Source of the DNA: JANRLT01 sp041736895 | GTDB taxonomy: Bacteria > Planctomycetota > Planctomycetia > Pirellulales > JALHPA01 | Length of the DNA stretch: 17,141 nt | Reading direction: 5' to 3' | Assembly (NCBI GenBank): GCA_041736895.1 | Contig: JBGSSS010000070.1 | Span: 1-17,141, forward strand | Shown here: positions 1 to 6,838 of the stretch, piece after piece | Numbering within the stretch: position 1 is the stretch's first letter | Layout: every line of letters begins with the position of its first letter | Notes under the pieces: generated by a model | Told to the model about the DNA's origin: nothing | Databases searched by the model: none | Seen by the model: the letters and a program-made list of their open reading frames with translations, nothing else | Translations under genes and position numbers: made by a program

Positions 1-222
1 CCTGCAGCGTAAGCCCTGAAAAAAATCCGTCTGGCTCCCTCCCCTGAACGGGGAGGGTTAGGGAGGGGGTACGTCCCGAGTGTCAACATGTTTTCCATTC
101 TGAATCTCTGTGCATCGTCTTTTTGTGTATGGTCAGCCAAGCGTTGCACCATCACCCCTCCCCAACCCTCCCCGTTCAGGGGAGGGAGCCAGACGGATTT
201 TTTTCAGGGCTTACGCTGCAGG
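1..222. repeat. Long inverted repeat, MITE-like or REP-like
   Basis: The arms at about 1-68 and 155-222 are reverse complements over roughly 68 bases with a single mismatch near position 60. They are separated by 86 bases without a convincing gene. Each arm carries a GCAGCGTAAGC core at its outer end and a CCCTCCCC / GGGGAGGG hairpin-forming segment at its inner end. The right arm ends at 222, immediately before the stop codon of the minus-strand DHH gene. The left arm begins at the first base of the window, so it may extend further and no target duplication can be judged. It could be a non-autonomous mobile element or a transcription-terminating double hairpin. No transposase is visible. Confidence 0.8.
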
Positions 223-1224
223 TTAGGACTCAACATTCATCGCCGCAATCGTCGCGGCGAGGACTTTGTCGCGGGCTTGTTCGTAGGGTTCGTTGATAAA
301 CGCGCCGGCGGCTGCTTTGTGGCCGCCGCCGCCGAATTGTTCGGCGAGTTTGTTCGCGCCGACGTGCGGCGCGCGGCTGCGGAAGCTGATCTTGAAGCCC
401 CCCTTGGCTTGCTCGACCAGAATGACCGCGACCTGCGTTCCGGCGATGCCGAGTGTCATGTTGATCACGTCTTCGGTGTCTTGCGGGTGCGCGCCGGTGG
501 CGGCGAAGTCTTCTTGCAACGCGGCGGTGTGAACCAGTTTGCCATCTTGCAACGTTTTCGTCCGTGCCAGGATTCGCCCCACGAGTTGCAACCGCGCGAG
601 GCTGTCTTGTTCGTACAGCGCGTTGTAAAGCACCGCCGGTTTTGCGCCGGCTTCGATCAGTTGCGCCGCGATGCGGTACGTTCCGCTGCCGGCGCTGCCG
701 AACCGAAACCAACCGGTGTCGGTTGCCAAGGCGGCGAAAAGCGGCGACGCGATTTCGGGCGTCAACGTGACGCCGAGTTCCTCCGACGCTTCGACGACCA
801 GCCGGCCGCACGCTTCGGCCGAGGTGTTTTTGAATTCCTCGGCCCCGAGATCGTCGCTGCTCAGGTGATGATCAAGGATGATCTTCTTGGCCGCGGTCGC
901 TTTGTAATAATCGCTCATCGGCCCGAGTTGTGCCCAGGCGCTCGTGTCGAGAATCATGGCAACTTGGATATCGTCGGCCAGGAGTTCCTCGAGCGAAACA
1001 TCGACGCCGATTGCTTGAATTTCATGGAGCGGGTCGATGAACTGCAAATTCGGCGGCGTCGCCATCCCGTTGACGATGCGGACGGTCTTGCCCATCGCGC
1101 GCAGCACGCCGGCCATTCCGAGTTCGCTGCCGAGCGCGTCGCAGTCGGGGCGGATGTGGCTGGTGAGCAAGAACCGATCGTGGCCTCGCAAAATTTCACA
1201 GAACCGAGGCCAATCGATGGACAT
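223..1224 (-). CDS. nrnA: DHH/DHHA1 phosphoesterase, NrnA-type oligoribonuclease / pAp phosphatase
   Basis: This is a cytoplasmic metal-dependent phosphoesterase of the RecJ-like DHH superfamily. Relatives of this length (about 310-340 aa) degrade nanoRNAs of 2-5 nucleotides and dephosphorylate 3'-phosphoadenosine 5'-phosphate. In the 333-aa product the N-terminal motif HIRPDCDALGS lies at residues 23-33, a metal-ligand Asp follows in ILDTSAW (91-97), and the diagnostic DHH is at 118-120. The C-terminal DHHA1 substrate-binding motif FGGGGHKAAAGA is at 298-309. The frame is open 36 codons further upstream, but ATG at 1224 begins the conserved domain closely and the extra residues look like repeat translation. 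No Shine-Dalgarno sequence is seen. It lies 120 bases downstream of ribF on the same strand and could be cotranscribed. The family call is firm; the exact substrate is inferred. Confidence 0.93.
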   Translation of the reverse strand: MSIDWPRFCEILRGHDRFLLTSHIRPDCDALGSELGMAGVLRAMGKTVRIVNGMATPPNLQFIDPLHEIQAIGVDVSLEELLADDIQVAMILDTSAWAQLGPMSDYYKATAAKKIILDHHLSSDDLGAEEFKNTSAEACGRLVVEASEELGVTLTPEIASPLFAALATDTGWFRFGSAGSGTYRIAAQLIEAGAKPAVLYNALYEQDSLARLQLVGRILARTKTLQDGKLVHTAALQEDFAATGAHPQDTEDVINMTLGIAGTQVAVILVEQAKGGFKISFRSRAPHVGANKLAEQFGGGGHKAAAGAFINEPYEQARDKVLAATIAAMNVES

Positions 1225-1231
1225 AAATACG

Positions 1232-1263
1232 GGGGATAAGGGATTAAGGGGATAAGGGACTAA
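1232..1263. repeat. Two tandem 16-bp repeats in the nrnA leader
   Basis: The unit ggggataagggattaa (1232-1247) is followed directly by a copy differing at one base (1248-1263) and by a partial third copy (gggaatgaa). On the transcribed strand this is a pyrimidine-rich stretch 8-40 bases before the nrnA start codon. It may be a slippage-derived microsatellite or may influence translation; nothing in the sequence decides which. Confidence 0.75.
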
Positions 1264-1344
1264 GGGAATGAAGTGATCAGCAATTCGTCCAAGCAAACCG
1301 GTTAGCCGCGACGCGCAGGGGAGCGTTTCCACAGTCGTTTTATT

Positions 1345-2283
1345 CTACTCATTGCGGTTCTCTTTCGCAGCTAGGTTTCTCACCTGCGACACATCAAGTT
1401 TGACTTGAGCAATGAGCTCTTCGGCGCTGCCGAACTTGCGCACGCCGCGGACGCGGTCGAGCAATTCCAGTTCGATCCATTGCCCGTAGAGATCGCCCGA
1501 CCAGTCGAGGACGTGGGCTTCGATCTTGTCGGCTTGTTCGCCAAAAGTTGGGTTGGGGCCGATGTTGATCGCGGTCGCGTGTTGTCCATCGGCCAGATAG
1601 ACATTGCCGGCGTAGACGCCATGCCCCGGGACGAGGGTGGTGATCCCGGCCAGATTCAGCGTTGGAAAGCCGATGGTTCGGCCGCGTTTTGCGCCCTCGA
1701 CGACTTGCCCGCGCAGCCGATATGGCGCGGTGAGAAGATTGTTGGCCGCCGCGAGATCGCCTGCGCGAATGAGATCGCGGATGCGGGTGCTCGAGATCCA
1801 CTCCTCGCCCGCGGCGACGGGATCAACGACGAGTGTCTCGATATTCCGCGCGCGGCAGAGGTCTTCGAGCACGGCGACATTGCCGGCGCGCTTGTGGCCG
1901 AAGTGAAAATTCGGGCCTTCGACGACCGCGCGGGCGTGCAGCGATTCGACGAGGATGCGCTCGACAAATTCGGCCGGGGTGAGTTGCAGCAACTCGGGCG
2001 AGGTTTTTAGCACGACGAGCGCGTCGATGCCCTCGGCGCCGAGGAGTTCCGCCTTGCGCTCGATCCCGGTAAGCGGCACGGGAGCGGATTCGGGGCGGAG
2101 CAGGGCAAGCGGATGCGGATCGAAGGTGACGACGATCGCCGCGCAGCCATGGCGTTGGCTCACGGATCGCAACTCACCGAGCAAAGCCGCATGGCCGCGA
2201 TGAACGCCGTCAAAATTGCCGATGGTGACCGCACCCCGTTGCAAGGTCGTCGGCAGCGCGGCGGCATCGCGGATGATCTTCAC
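1345..2283 (-). CDS. ribF: Bifunctional riboflavin kinase / FAD synthetase
   Basis: RibF makes FMN from riboflavin and ATP (C-terminal flavokinase) and then FAD from FMN and ATP (N-terminal adenylyltransferase) in the cytoplasm. The 312-aa product has the expected length and both domains. The nucleotidyltransferase motif GNFDGVHRGH is at 22-31, TFDPHP at 53-58, FGHKRAGN at 128-135 and ISSTRIR at 163-169. The flavokinase domain starts near 186 with GRTIGFPTLN (201-210, the PTAN-type motif with L for A), GVYAG at 222-226 and NIGPNPTFG at 240-248. A candidate catalytic Glu lies in IEAHVLD (254-260). The start codon is GTG (2283-2281); no in-frame ATG lies close upstream and the residues from this start match the family's N-terminus. 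No Shine-Dalgarno sequence is visible. nrnA follows on the same strand. Confidence 0.96.
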   Translation of the reverse strand: MKIIRDAAALPTTLQRGAVTIGNFDGVHRGHAALLGELRSVSQRHGCAAIVVTFDPHPLALLRPESAPVPLTGIERKAELLGAEGIDALVVLKTSPELLQLTPAEFVERILVESLHARAVVEGPNFHFGHKRAGNVAVLEDLCRARNIETLVVDPVAAGEEWISSTRIRDLIRAGDLAAANNLLTAPYRLRGQVVEGAKRGRTIGFPTLNLAGITTLVPGHGVYAGNVYLADGQHATAINIGPNPTFGEQADKIEAHVLDWSGDLYGQWIELELLDRVRGVRKFGSAEELIAQVKLDVSQVRNLAAKENRNE

Positions 2284-2383
2284 GGACGATTGGTCATCAA
2301 TTTGGCGGGAACCTGCAATTCGCTTAACAGAATACTCATCATACCAAGCAGCCCCTTCAATTTGCAGCCTATCCCCTTAGTAA

Positions 2384-2474
2384 CCCGCAGCGTAAGCAAG
2401 GGAATGATTAGCAGCCCGCAGCGTAAGCAAGGGAGTGAAAAAAGTACAACACTCCCTCGCTTACGCCGCGGGCT
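2384..2474. repeat. GCAGCGTAAGC-type direct and inverted repeats
   Basis: The 20-mer cccgcagcgtaagcaaggga occurs at 2384-2403 and again at 2415-2434. The second copy, extended to 2413-2437, is an inverted repeat of 2450-2474 (23 of 25 bases paired, 12-base loop), giving a strong hairpin. It lies in the 371-base gap between the divergent ribF and ppx-like genes. The core is shared with the outer ends of the inverted repeat at 1-222. It is a dispersed intergenic element. A regulatory role is possible but not shown. Confidence 0.8.
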
Positions 2475-2559
2475 ACTATTGGGATAGCCCCTGAATTTTG
2501 CGCACCTAGCAATGGCGACGCGCTACGAATGCGGCCGTTCTTATGCTATCCTTAAAGAA

Positions 2560-2626
2560 CTGTAGCCAAGATTTTCTGCTTCGATTCTCACGCTGGCCAT
2601 CTGAAGTCTCACGACTTCAGCTACAG
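2560..2626. repeat. Nested palindrome upstream of the exopolyphosphatase gene
   Basis: The inner stem ctgaagt (2601-2607) / acttcag (2614-2620) has a six-base loop. An outer pair ctgtag (2560-2565) / ctacag (2621-2626) encloses it together with an unpaired internal segment. It sits 29 bases before the likely start codon at 2655, so it would lie in the mRNA leader or promoter. It may be another dispersed repeat. No clear -35/-10 pair is seen in this gap. Confidence 0.5.
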
Positions 2627-2654
2627 TAGCCGCGGTTTGTCCCCCCCAGTTCCC

Positions 2655-4325
2655 ATGACGCAGGTGCCGATGACGTTGTCACCGCAGCCGATCGAAGAAC
2701 AGACAATCTTTCCCGAGATCGCCAGCCGCTTGGGGGCCATTGATATTGGCTCGAATAGCGTCCGGCTCGTCATCGCTGAACCGCTGCGCGGGGGAAACTA
2801 TCGAATCCTCGACGAAGAGCGCGAATCGACGCGCTTGGGACGGGGACTGAATTCGCAGAATCGCTTGGACGACGAATCGATCGAGCAGACGCTCGCCGCG
2901 CTTGGCCGGTTCAAGAAAATAGCCGCCGGGTTCCAGGTCACGCATCTCCGCTGCCTGGCGACCTGTGCTGTCCGCGAAGCCGAGAACGGCCCCGAGTTCT
3001 GTCAGCGTGTGCGCGACGAAATCGGACTCGATATCGAAGTCATCAGCGGCGAGATGGAAGGGCGGCTCGCCTTTATCAGCGTGCAACGCTCGTTCGACCT
3101 GACGGGCAAGAACGTGATCGTCGCTGACATCGGCGGCGGCAGCACCGAGTTCGTCATGGCCAGCGGCAACGCGATCGAGGCAATTTACTCGACACCAATC
3201 GGCACGGTTCGGCTCACCGAAATCTACGGCACCGATCCGCACGCCACGCCCGGCAAGTATGAAGCCCTGATCGAGGGGATCGAGTCGCAACTGAAAAAGG
3301 CGACCAAGAAACCCTACTTCGCGCCGCATCTCTTAATCGGCACCGGCGGGACATTTACAACGCTGGCCGAAATGATCATGGCGCATAAAAACCAAGTCGG
3401 CTTGCCTGTGCGCGGTTATATGGTCACGCGCGCCGAAGTTTCGCACTTGCTCGATCGTCTGAAAAAGATGACGCCGCAGAAGCGCAAGAACCTACCCGGG
3501 ATGACACCCGACCGCGCCGACATCATGGTCACCGGGTTGGCGATCATCGATCGGATCATGGCGCGATTTAAGATCAACCTGCTCCAGGTTCACAACCGCG
3601 GGTTGCGCGACGGCTTGATCCTGACGATGATCGACGAAGTCGCCGGCACGACCAACACCAGTGTGATTAGCCGCGAGGAATCGGTCGAGCGCTTCGCCAT
3701 GGCGTGCAGCGGTGAACCGGAACATGGGCGGCATGTGGCGCTGTTGGCGGCGAAGATTTTCGATTTGCTCGCGCCGACGTACAAGTTATTGCACGAAGAT
3801 CGGCCGCTCTTGGAAGCCGCGGCACGATTGCAAGATGTCGGGTACTTGATCAATTACGATCAGCATCACAAGCACAGCTACCATCTGATCTTGAATAGCA
3901 ATCTCGCGGGATTCCGGCCCGAGGATTTGCAAATTATCGCGAATGTCGCCCGCTATCACCGCGGCTCGAAGCCGAAGCAGAAGCACGATCATTTTCAGAT
4001 GCTGAGCAAAGGCGACCAGCAGCGGATTCGCCAGTTGGCGGCCATTCTGCGGATTGCCGGCGGCTTGGATCGGAGCCGGACGCAAATCGTCAGGGATGTG
4101 AAGCTCGAGCGCGGCAAGGGCAAGGCGATGCGGTTGCTGCTCGAAGCGGCCGAGCATCCCGAGGTCGATCTCTGGGGCGCACGCCGCCGCACCGAGATGT
4201 TCGACGAGGTATTCGATTGCCAGTTAGAAGTCGAATGGGCGAGTGCGTTGCCAGATCAGGATAAGGTTACGAGCAGTAGCGAGATTGTATTGAACGGGCA
4301 GAGTCACTCAGAAGATAAGTCGTAA
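2655..4325 (+). CDS. Ppx/GppA family phosphatase with C-terminal HD-like domain
   Basis: This is a member of the exopolyphosphatase / guanosine pentaphosphatase family. These enzymes remove terminal phosphate from polyphosphate or from pppGpp and so act in phosphate storage and stringent signalling. In the 556-aa product the actin-like ATPase fold shows AIDIGSNSVRLVI at 28-40 and ADIGGGSTEF at 157-166. IGTGGT (228-233) marks the second lobe. An HD-like helical domain follows from about 345 (EHGRH at 356-360; RLQDVGYLIN at 391-400; HKHSYHLILNS at 405-415). Where E. coli Ppx has LHEVG this protein has LQDVG, so the usual first His of that pair is Gln. The frame opens with TTG at 2637, but ATG at 2655 is preferred and ATG at 2670 is also possible; none has a Shine-Dalgarno sequence. 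Whether polyphosphate or pppGpp is the substrate cannot be decided. Confidence 0.92.
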   Translation: MTQVPMTLSPQPIEEQTIFPEIASRLGAIDIGSNSVRLVIAEPLRGGNYRILDEERESTRLGRGLNSQNRLDDESIEQTLAALGRFKKIAAGFQVTHLRCLATCAVREAENGPEFCQRVRDEIGLDIEVISGEMEGRLAFISVQRSFDLTGKNVIVADIGGGSTEFVMASGNAIEAIYSTPIGTVRLTEIYGTDPHATPGKYEALIEGIESQLKKATKKPYFAPHLLIGTGGTFTTLAEMIMAHKNQVGLPVRGYMVTRAEVSHLLDRLKKMTPQKRKNLPGMTPDRADIMVTGLAIIDRIMARFKINLLQVHNRGLRDGLILTMIDEVAGTTNTSVISREESVERFAMACSGEPEHGRHVALLAAKIFDLLAPTYKLLHEDRPLLEAAARLQDVGYLINYDQHHKHSYHLILNSNLAGFRPEDLQIIANVARYHRGSKPKQKHDHFQMLSKGDQQRIRQLAAILRIAGGLDRSRTQIVRDVKLERGKGKAMRLLLEAAEHPEVDLWGARRRTEMFDEVFDCQLEVEWASALPDQDKVTSSSEIVLNGQSHSEDKS

Positions 4326-4395
4326 TTTCATATAATTGTTGCTAACAACGAACCCTTGCTTTAGCGGCAAAAGCCTCGCAGAGTAAGAACCTGGT

Positions 4396-4565
4396 TTGGC
4401 TCCCTCCCCCTTGCGGGGTGGGCTGGGGAGGGGGTTCTCAGCAAAGCTCAAAAAACGAAATGCAAAAGTAATTGCATTTCAATTTGCATTTATCAACATA
4501 CTGAATTTCGCCTTCCGCAAGCCCCCCTCCCTACCCCTCCCCGCGAGGGGGCGGGGACCAATCCA
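4396..4565. repeat. Pair of CCCTCCCC / GGGGAGGG hairpin repeats flanking an AT-rich palindrome
   Basis: The segment at about 4396-4437 (ccctcccccttgcgggg core) and the segment at about 4520-4563 (ctccccgcgagggg core) are opposite-oriented copies of the GC-rich motif also seen inside the 1-222 repeat. Between them gaaatgcaa (4457-4465) pairs with ttgcatttc (4472-4480) around a six-base loop. The block lies 3' of the ppx-like gene, between convergent genes, where hairpins could end transcription from either side. No gene is seen in 4326-4696. Confidence 0.65.
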
Positions 4566-4623
4566 GTTTCAATAAAACAACGTTGATATTCACCCCAGCG
4601 AAGGCAAATCGCCGCTCAATGAA

Positions 4624-4681
4624 AATGGACAATTGACAATTTCATTTCTTCCAAAGGCCCCAGAATTGTCAATTATCCATT
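4624..4681. repeat. AATTGTCAATT-type inverted repeat
   Basis: The 18-base arms at 4624-4641 and 4664-4681 pair at 17 of 18 positions across a 22-base loop. The arms are AT-rich, made of overlapping caatt / aattg units, and end 15 bases from the stop codon of the minus-strand membrane protein gene. It probably forms a hairpin in that transcript's 3' end. No long T tract follows on either strand, so it is not a classical intrinsic terminator. Confidence 0.65.
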
Positions 4682-4696
4682 GTCAATTATCAATTA

Positions 4697-4969
4697 CTAA
4701 TAGGCTTGATCTGCGGTGCTGCGGCCATCCACGACGGCCAGAATGATCATCGTGGCCATGTTGAGGCCCGAGAGGATCCATAGGCCCGAGCTATGCATGA
4801 AGCACATGAACGTCGCGACGCCAATCAACCCCAGAGCCGCCAGGAAGAGCTGATGCCCGTAGCGTTGCATGCAAGTTCCGAGGCAAACGCGGACGACCCA
4901 GGCACTGGCAAAGCCGAGAACTTGGACGGCAACAAACGTCCACCAGGCCCAAGGAAGAAAAGCGGCCAT
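4697..4969 (-). CDS. Small three-helix membrane protein, function unknown
   Basis: I do not recognise this family. The 90-aa product is hydrophobic, with likely membrane helices at about 8-31, 41-59 and 62-80 and a short polar tail (DGRSTADQAY). The N-terminus is Trp-rich (PWAWW at 6-10) and three Cys lie in or near the helices (29, 33, 56). The reading frame is open 29 codons further upstream. ATG at 4969 is chosen because GAAAGGA sits about nine bases before it, a good ribosome binding site, and because the hydrophobic protein begins there. It is convergent with the exopolyphosphatase-type gene and divergent from the barrel gene. It appears monocistronic. Confidence 0.7.
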   Translation of the reverse strand: MAAFLPWAWWTFVAVQVLGFASAWVVRVCLGTCMQRYGHQLFLAALGLIGVATFMCFMHSSGLWILSGLNMATMIILAVVDGRSTADQAY

Positions 4970-5406
4970 GTTCGAGAATCCTTTCTCGTGAGTGCAGGAA
5001 GCAGCACCCAATCCCTTGGGTCTGTAAGAGTTGCACTTATCTGGTAAGCCAGGCAAGTGAGGTCGCTATTGTGCCACGAAACAATCGCCTGTGGAAGAGC
5101 GCTTCGACTAGAAAGTGCCTTCCTGACAAAAGAAAAAGCGGCGCTAGGCTTAATCGTTTCGAGCGATGAATTCCTCGCAGACTACCTGTCTTCAACGCGC
5201 CAGCATATTTGCTCCATAATGCAGATACCCTGGACTGCCTAGGGTGAAGACGTTTCGCGGATTATCCGGCATTTCCGTTAGAGTTTACCAATCTTATTCA
5301 ACAGTAATGACTGGGCGGACCGATAAAATCGCTACACCCCAACATGGAAGCTCGGTGGAGAGGTTCTGTTGGGCGGTTTGGGATTCGGCACAAGGTGAAG
5401 CCCATC
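4970..5406. other. Intergenic region between divergent genes
   Basis: This is a 437-base stretch between the small membrane protein (minus) and the barrel protein (plus). It must hold promoters for both. I see the ribosome binding sites next to each start, but no convincing -35/-10 pair, repeat or RNA gene. Short open frames here have no ribosome binding site or protein-like composition. Confidence 0.5.
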
Positions 5407-6714
5407 ATGTTGCTTACACGATTTCGCGGTTGGTTAATGGTTGGATTGCTCCTTGCGGGAGTTGTCCCCGCGTATGCTCAGCACGAGCGGCGGTTCAATC
5501 CGCCTGGTGTTGGCGGCGATCATGAGCTTCGCTTTTTTGACCATGCCGATCTAAGCGAATATGGCACGGCCAATCGCGCCAAGACTGGATTCTTTTTCCA
5601 GTACGATCGGCTGATCTGGGGATTTACTGGCCCGGATAAAACGGACATCGGCAACGCGCAGGCCGAGGGCGTCATCAACAATACGATCACGACGATCGTA
5701 CCGGGGTTCCCTCCCACCATTGTGACGACGAATGTCAACTTCATCAACAACAATACCCTCGATACGGGCTTTGCCAACAACGATTATGTCTGGGGCAATC
5801 GTTGGGAACTGGGGTACATGGATGACAACGATCATGGCTGGATGGCGAGCATCGCCCACGTGCACAACTATCACCCTGAGCTCCGAGCACGAAATGCCAC
5901 AATCGCGTTCGGCGATCCGTTTGGAGTCAACACCCAGTTCGTGGACTTCAACGGCGACGGGATCGATGACGACCTGAACGGGAACTTTATTTTCGGCAAT
6001 ACGAGTCCCTTTAACTTCGATGCCAGTTTTCCTCCTGATGGCACTTTGGACACTTACCTTGGGCCGGACTTTGGCGATTTGTTTTCGCTGCCAGTTTCCT
6101 TCGGGAATATCTATGCCTTTCAACGCACCAGCTACTCAAGCTACGAAGTCATGCATCTGTATCGCTGGGACCCGCTGCACAGCGGGGCCACCGTCGAGTG
6201 GTTGTGCGGGCTTCGCTATACCCAAATTTCCGATGACTTCAATCTCTTTGGAAGTGCTGGAACCGGCCTGATCACTGATATGACAATTATCGGGCAAATT
6301 CGGAACCACTTGGTTGGTCCCCAAATCGGGGTCCGTTGGAACCGACAGGAAGGGGCGTGGCGTGTGGGTGCCGAAGGCCGCTTCATGGCCGCGGCGAACT
6401 TCCAACAAGCCCAAGTCAATAGTCAATTCTTCGGGAACAACTCGCAACTTCAGTCCGGTACGATTGTTGGCGGCATCGACGAGGTCACCGATACCACCTG
6501 GGCACCGCTTGGGGAATTGCGACTCGATGTTTCTTACCAGTTGACCAATGCGGTATCGCTCCGCTGTGGTTATACAGGCTTGGTCGCGGGCGGGGTTGGT
6601 TGGGCCAGCCGGCGCATCAATTACCAATTGCCTCAGGCACTGGTTCTGGATGAACACAAAAGCGAAGCCTTCGTCGTCAACGGGTTTCACTTTGGTGTGG
6701 AAGTCAACCGCTAA
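5407..6714 (+). CDS. Secreted outer-membrane beta-barrel protein, BBP7-like
   Basis: The 435-aa product begins with a clear signal peptide: basic MLLTRFR, a hydrophobic core (about 9-20) and a cleavage site after AYA at 22-24. The mature part alternates aromatic and polar residues typical of barrel strands (e.g. GFFFQYDRLIWGF at 61-73; GATVEWLCGLRYTQI at 260-274) and ends in a strand, FHFGVEVNR. Overall it resembles the planctomycete BBP7 family (putative barrel porins). An acidic loop DFNGDGIDDD at 180-189 looks like a calcium-binding EF-hand or dockerin loop. ATG at 5407 is preferred over 5344 because AAGGTG lies nine bases before it and the signal peptide starts there. It is monocistronic and is followed by an intrinsic terminator. 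The role could be porin or surface protein; no substrate can be named. Confidence 0.75.
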   Translation: MLLTRFRGWLMVGLLLAGVVPAYAQHERRFNPPGVGGDHELRFFDHADLSEYGTANRAKTGFFFQYDRLIWGFTGPDKTDIGNAQAEGVINNTITTIVPGFPPTIVTTNVNFINNNTLDTGFANNDYVWGNRWELGYMDDNDHGWMASIAHVHNYHPELRARNATIAFGDPFGVNTQFVDFNGDGIDDDLNGNFIFGNTSPFNFDASFPPDGTLDTYLGPDFGDLFSLPVSFGNIYAFQRTSYSSYEVMHLYRWDPLHSGATVEWLCGLRYTQISDDFNLFGSAGTGLITDMTIIGQIRNHLVGPQIGVRWNRQEGAWRVGAEGRFMAAANFQQAQVNSQFFGNNSQLQSGTIVGGIDEVTDTTWAPLGELRLDVSYQLTNAVSLRCGYTGLVAGGVGWASRRINYQLPQALVLDEHKSEAFVVNGFHFGVEVNR

Positions 6715-6738
6715 GACGATGTTGAGCTAGGAAACAAG

Positions 6739-6774
6739 AAGCCCGCTGTGGTAATTCCGCAGCGGGCTTTTTTT
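6739..6774 (+). terminator. Rho-independent terminator of the barrel gene
   Basis: The arms aagcccgctgtgg (6739-6751) and ccgcagcgggctt (6757-6769) pair with one G-U wobble around the loop taatt. A run of seven T follows (6768-6774). It begins 25 bases after the stop codon of the barrel gene and also separates it from the convergent DUF4340 gene. Confidence 0.92.
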
Positions 6775-6838
6775 GCGCGCTTGGAGCGATCCGTTACTTT
6801 CGCGCATAAGTTCCGGGCAGTAACCCTTGCAGACCGGG

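Noticed and set aside
88..1239. Long plus-strand open frame of 383 codons over the DHH gene
   Set aside because: It is antisense to nrnA, has an Arg/Gly/Ala-rich shadow-like composition and starts inside the inverted repeat. All conserved motifs are on the minus strand.
1405..2010. Plus-strand open frame opposite ribF
   Set aside because: It is a mirror of a GC-rich coding region, with no motifs and no ribosome binding site.
4396..4681. Possible CRISPR array
   Set aside because: The repeats are inverted hairpins of several different kinds, without regular spacing or unique spacers.
5057..5242. Short plus-strand open frame of 61 codons
   Set aside because: It has no ribosome binding site and no protein-like pattern, and lies in a divergent promoter region.
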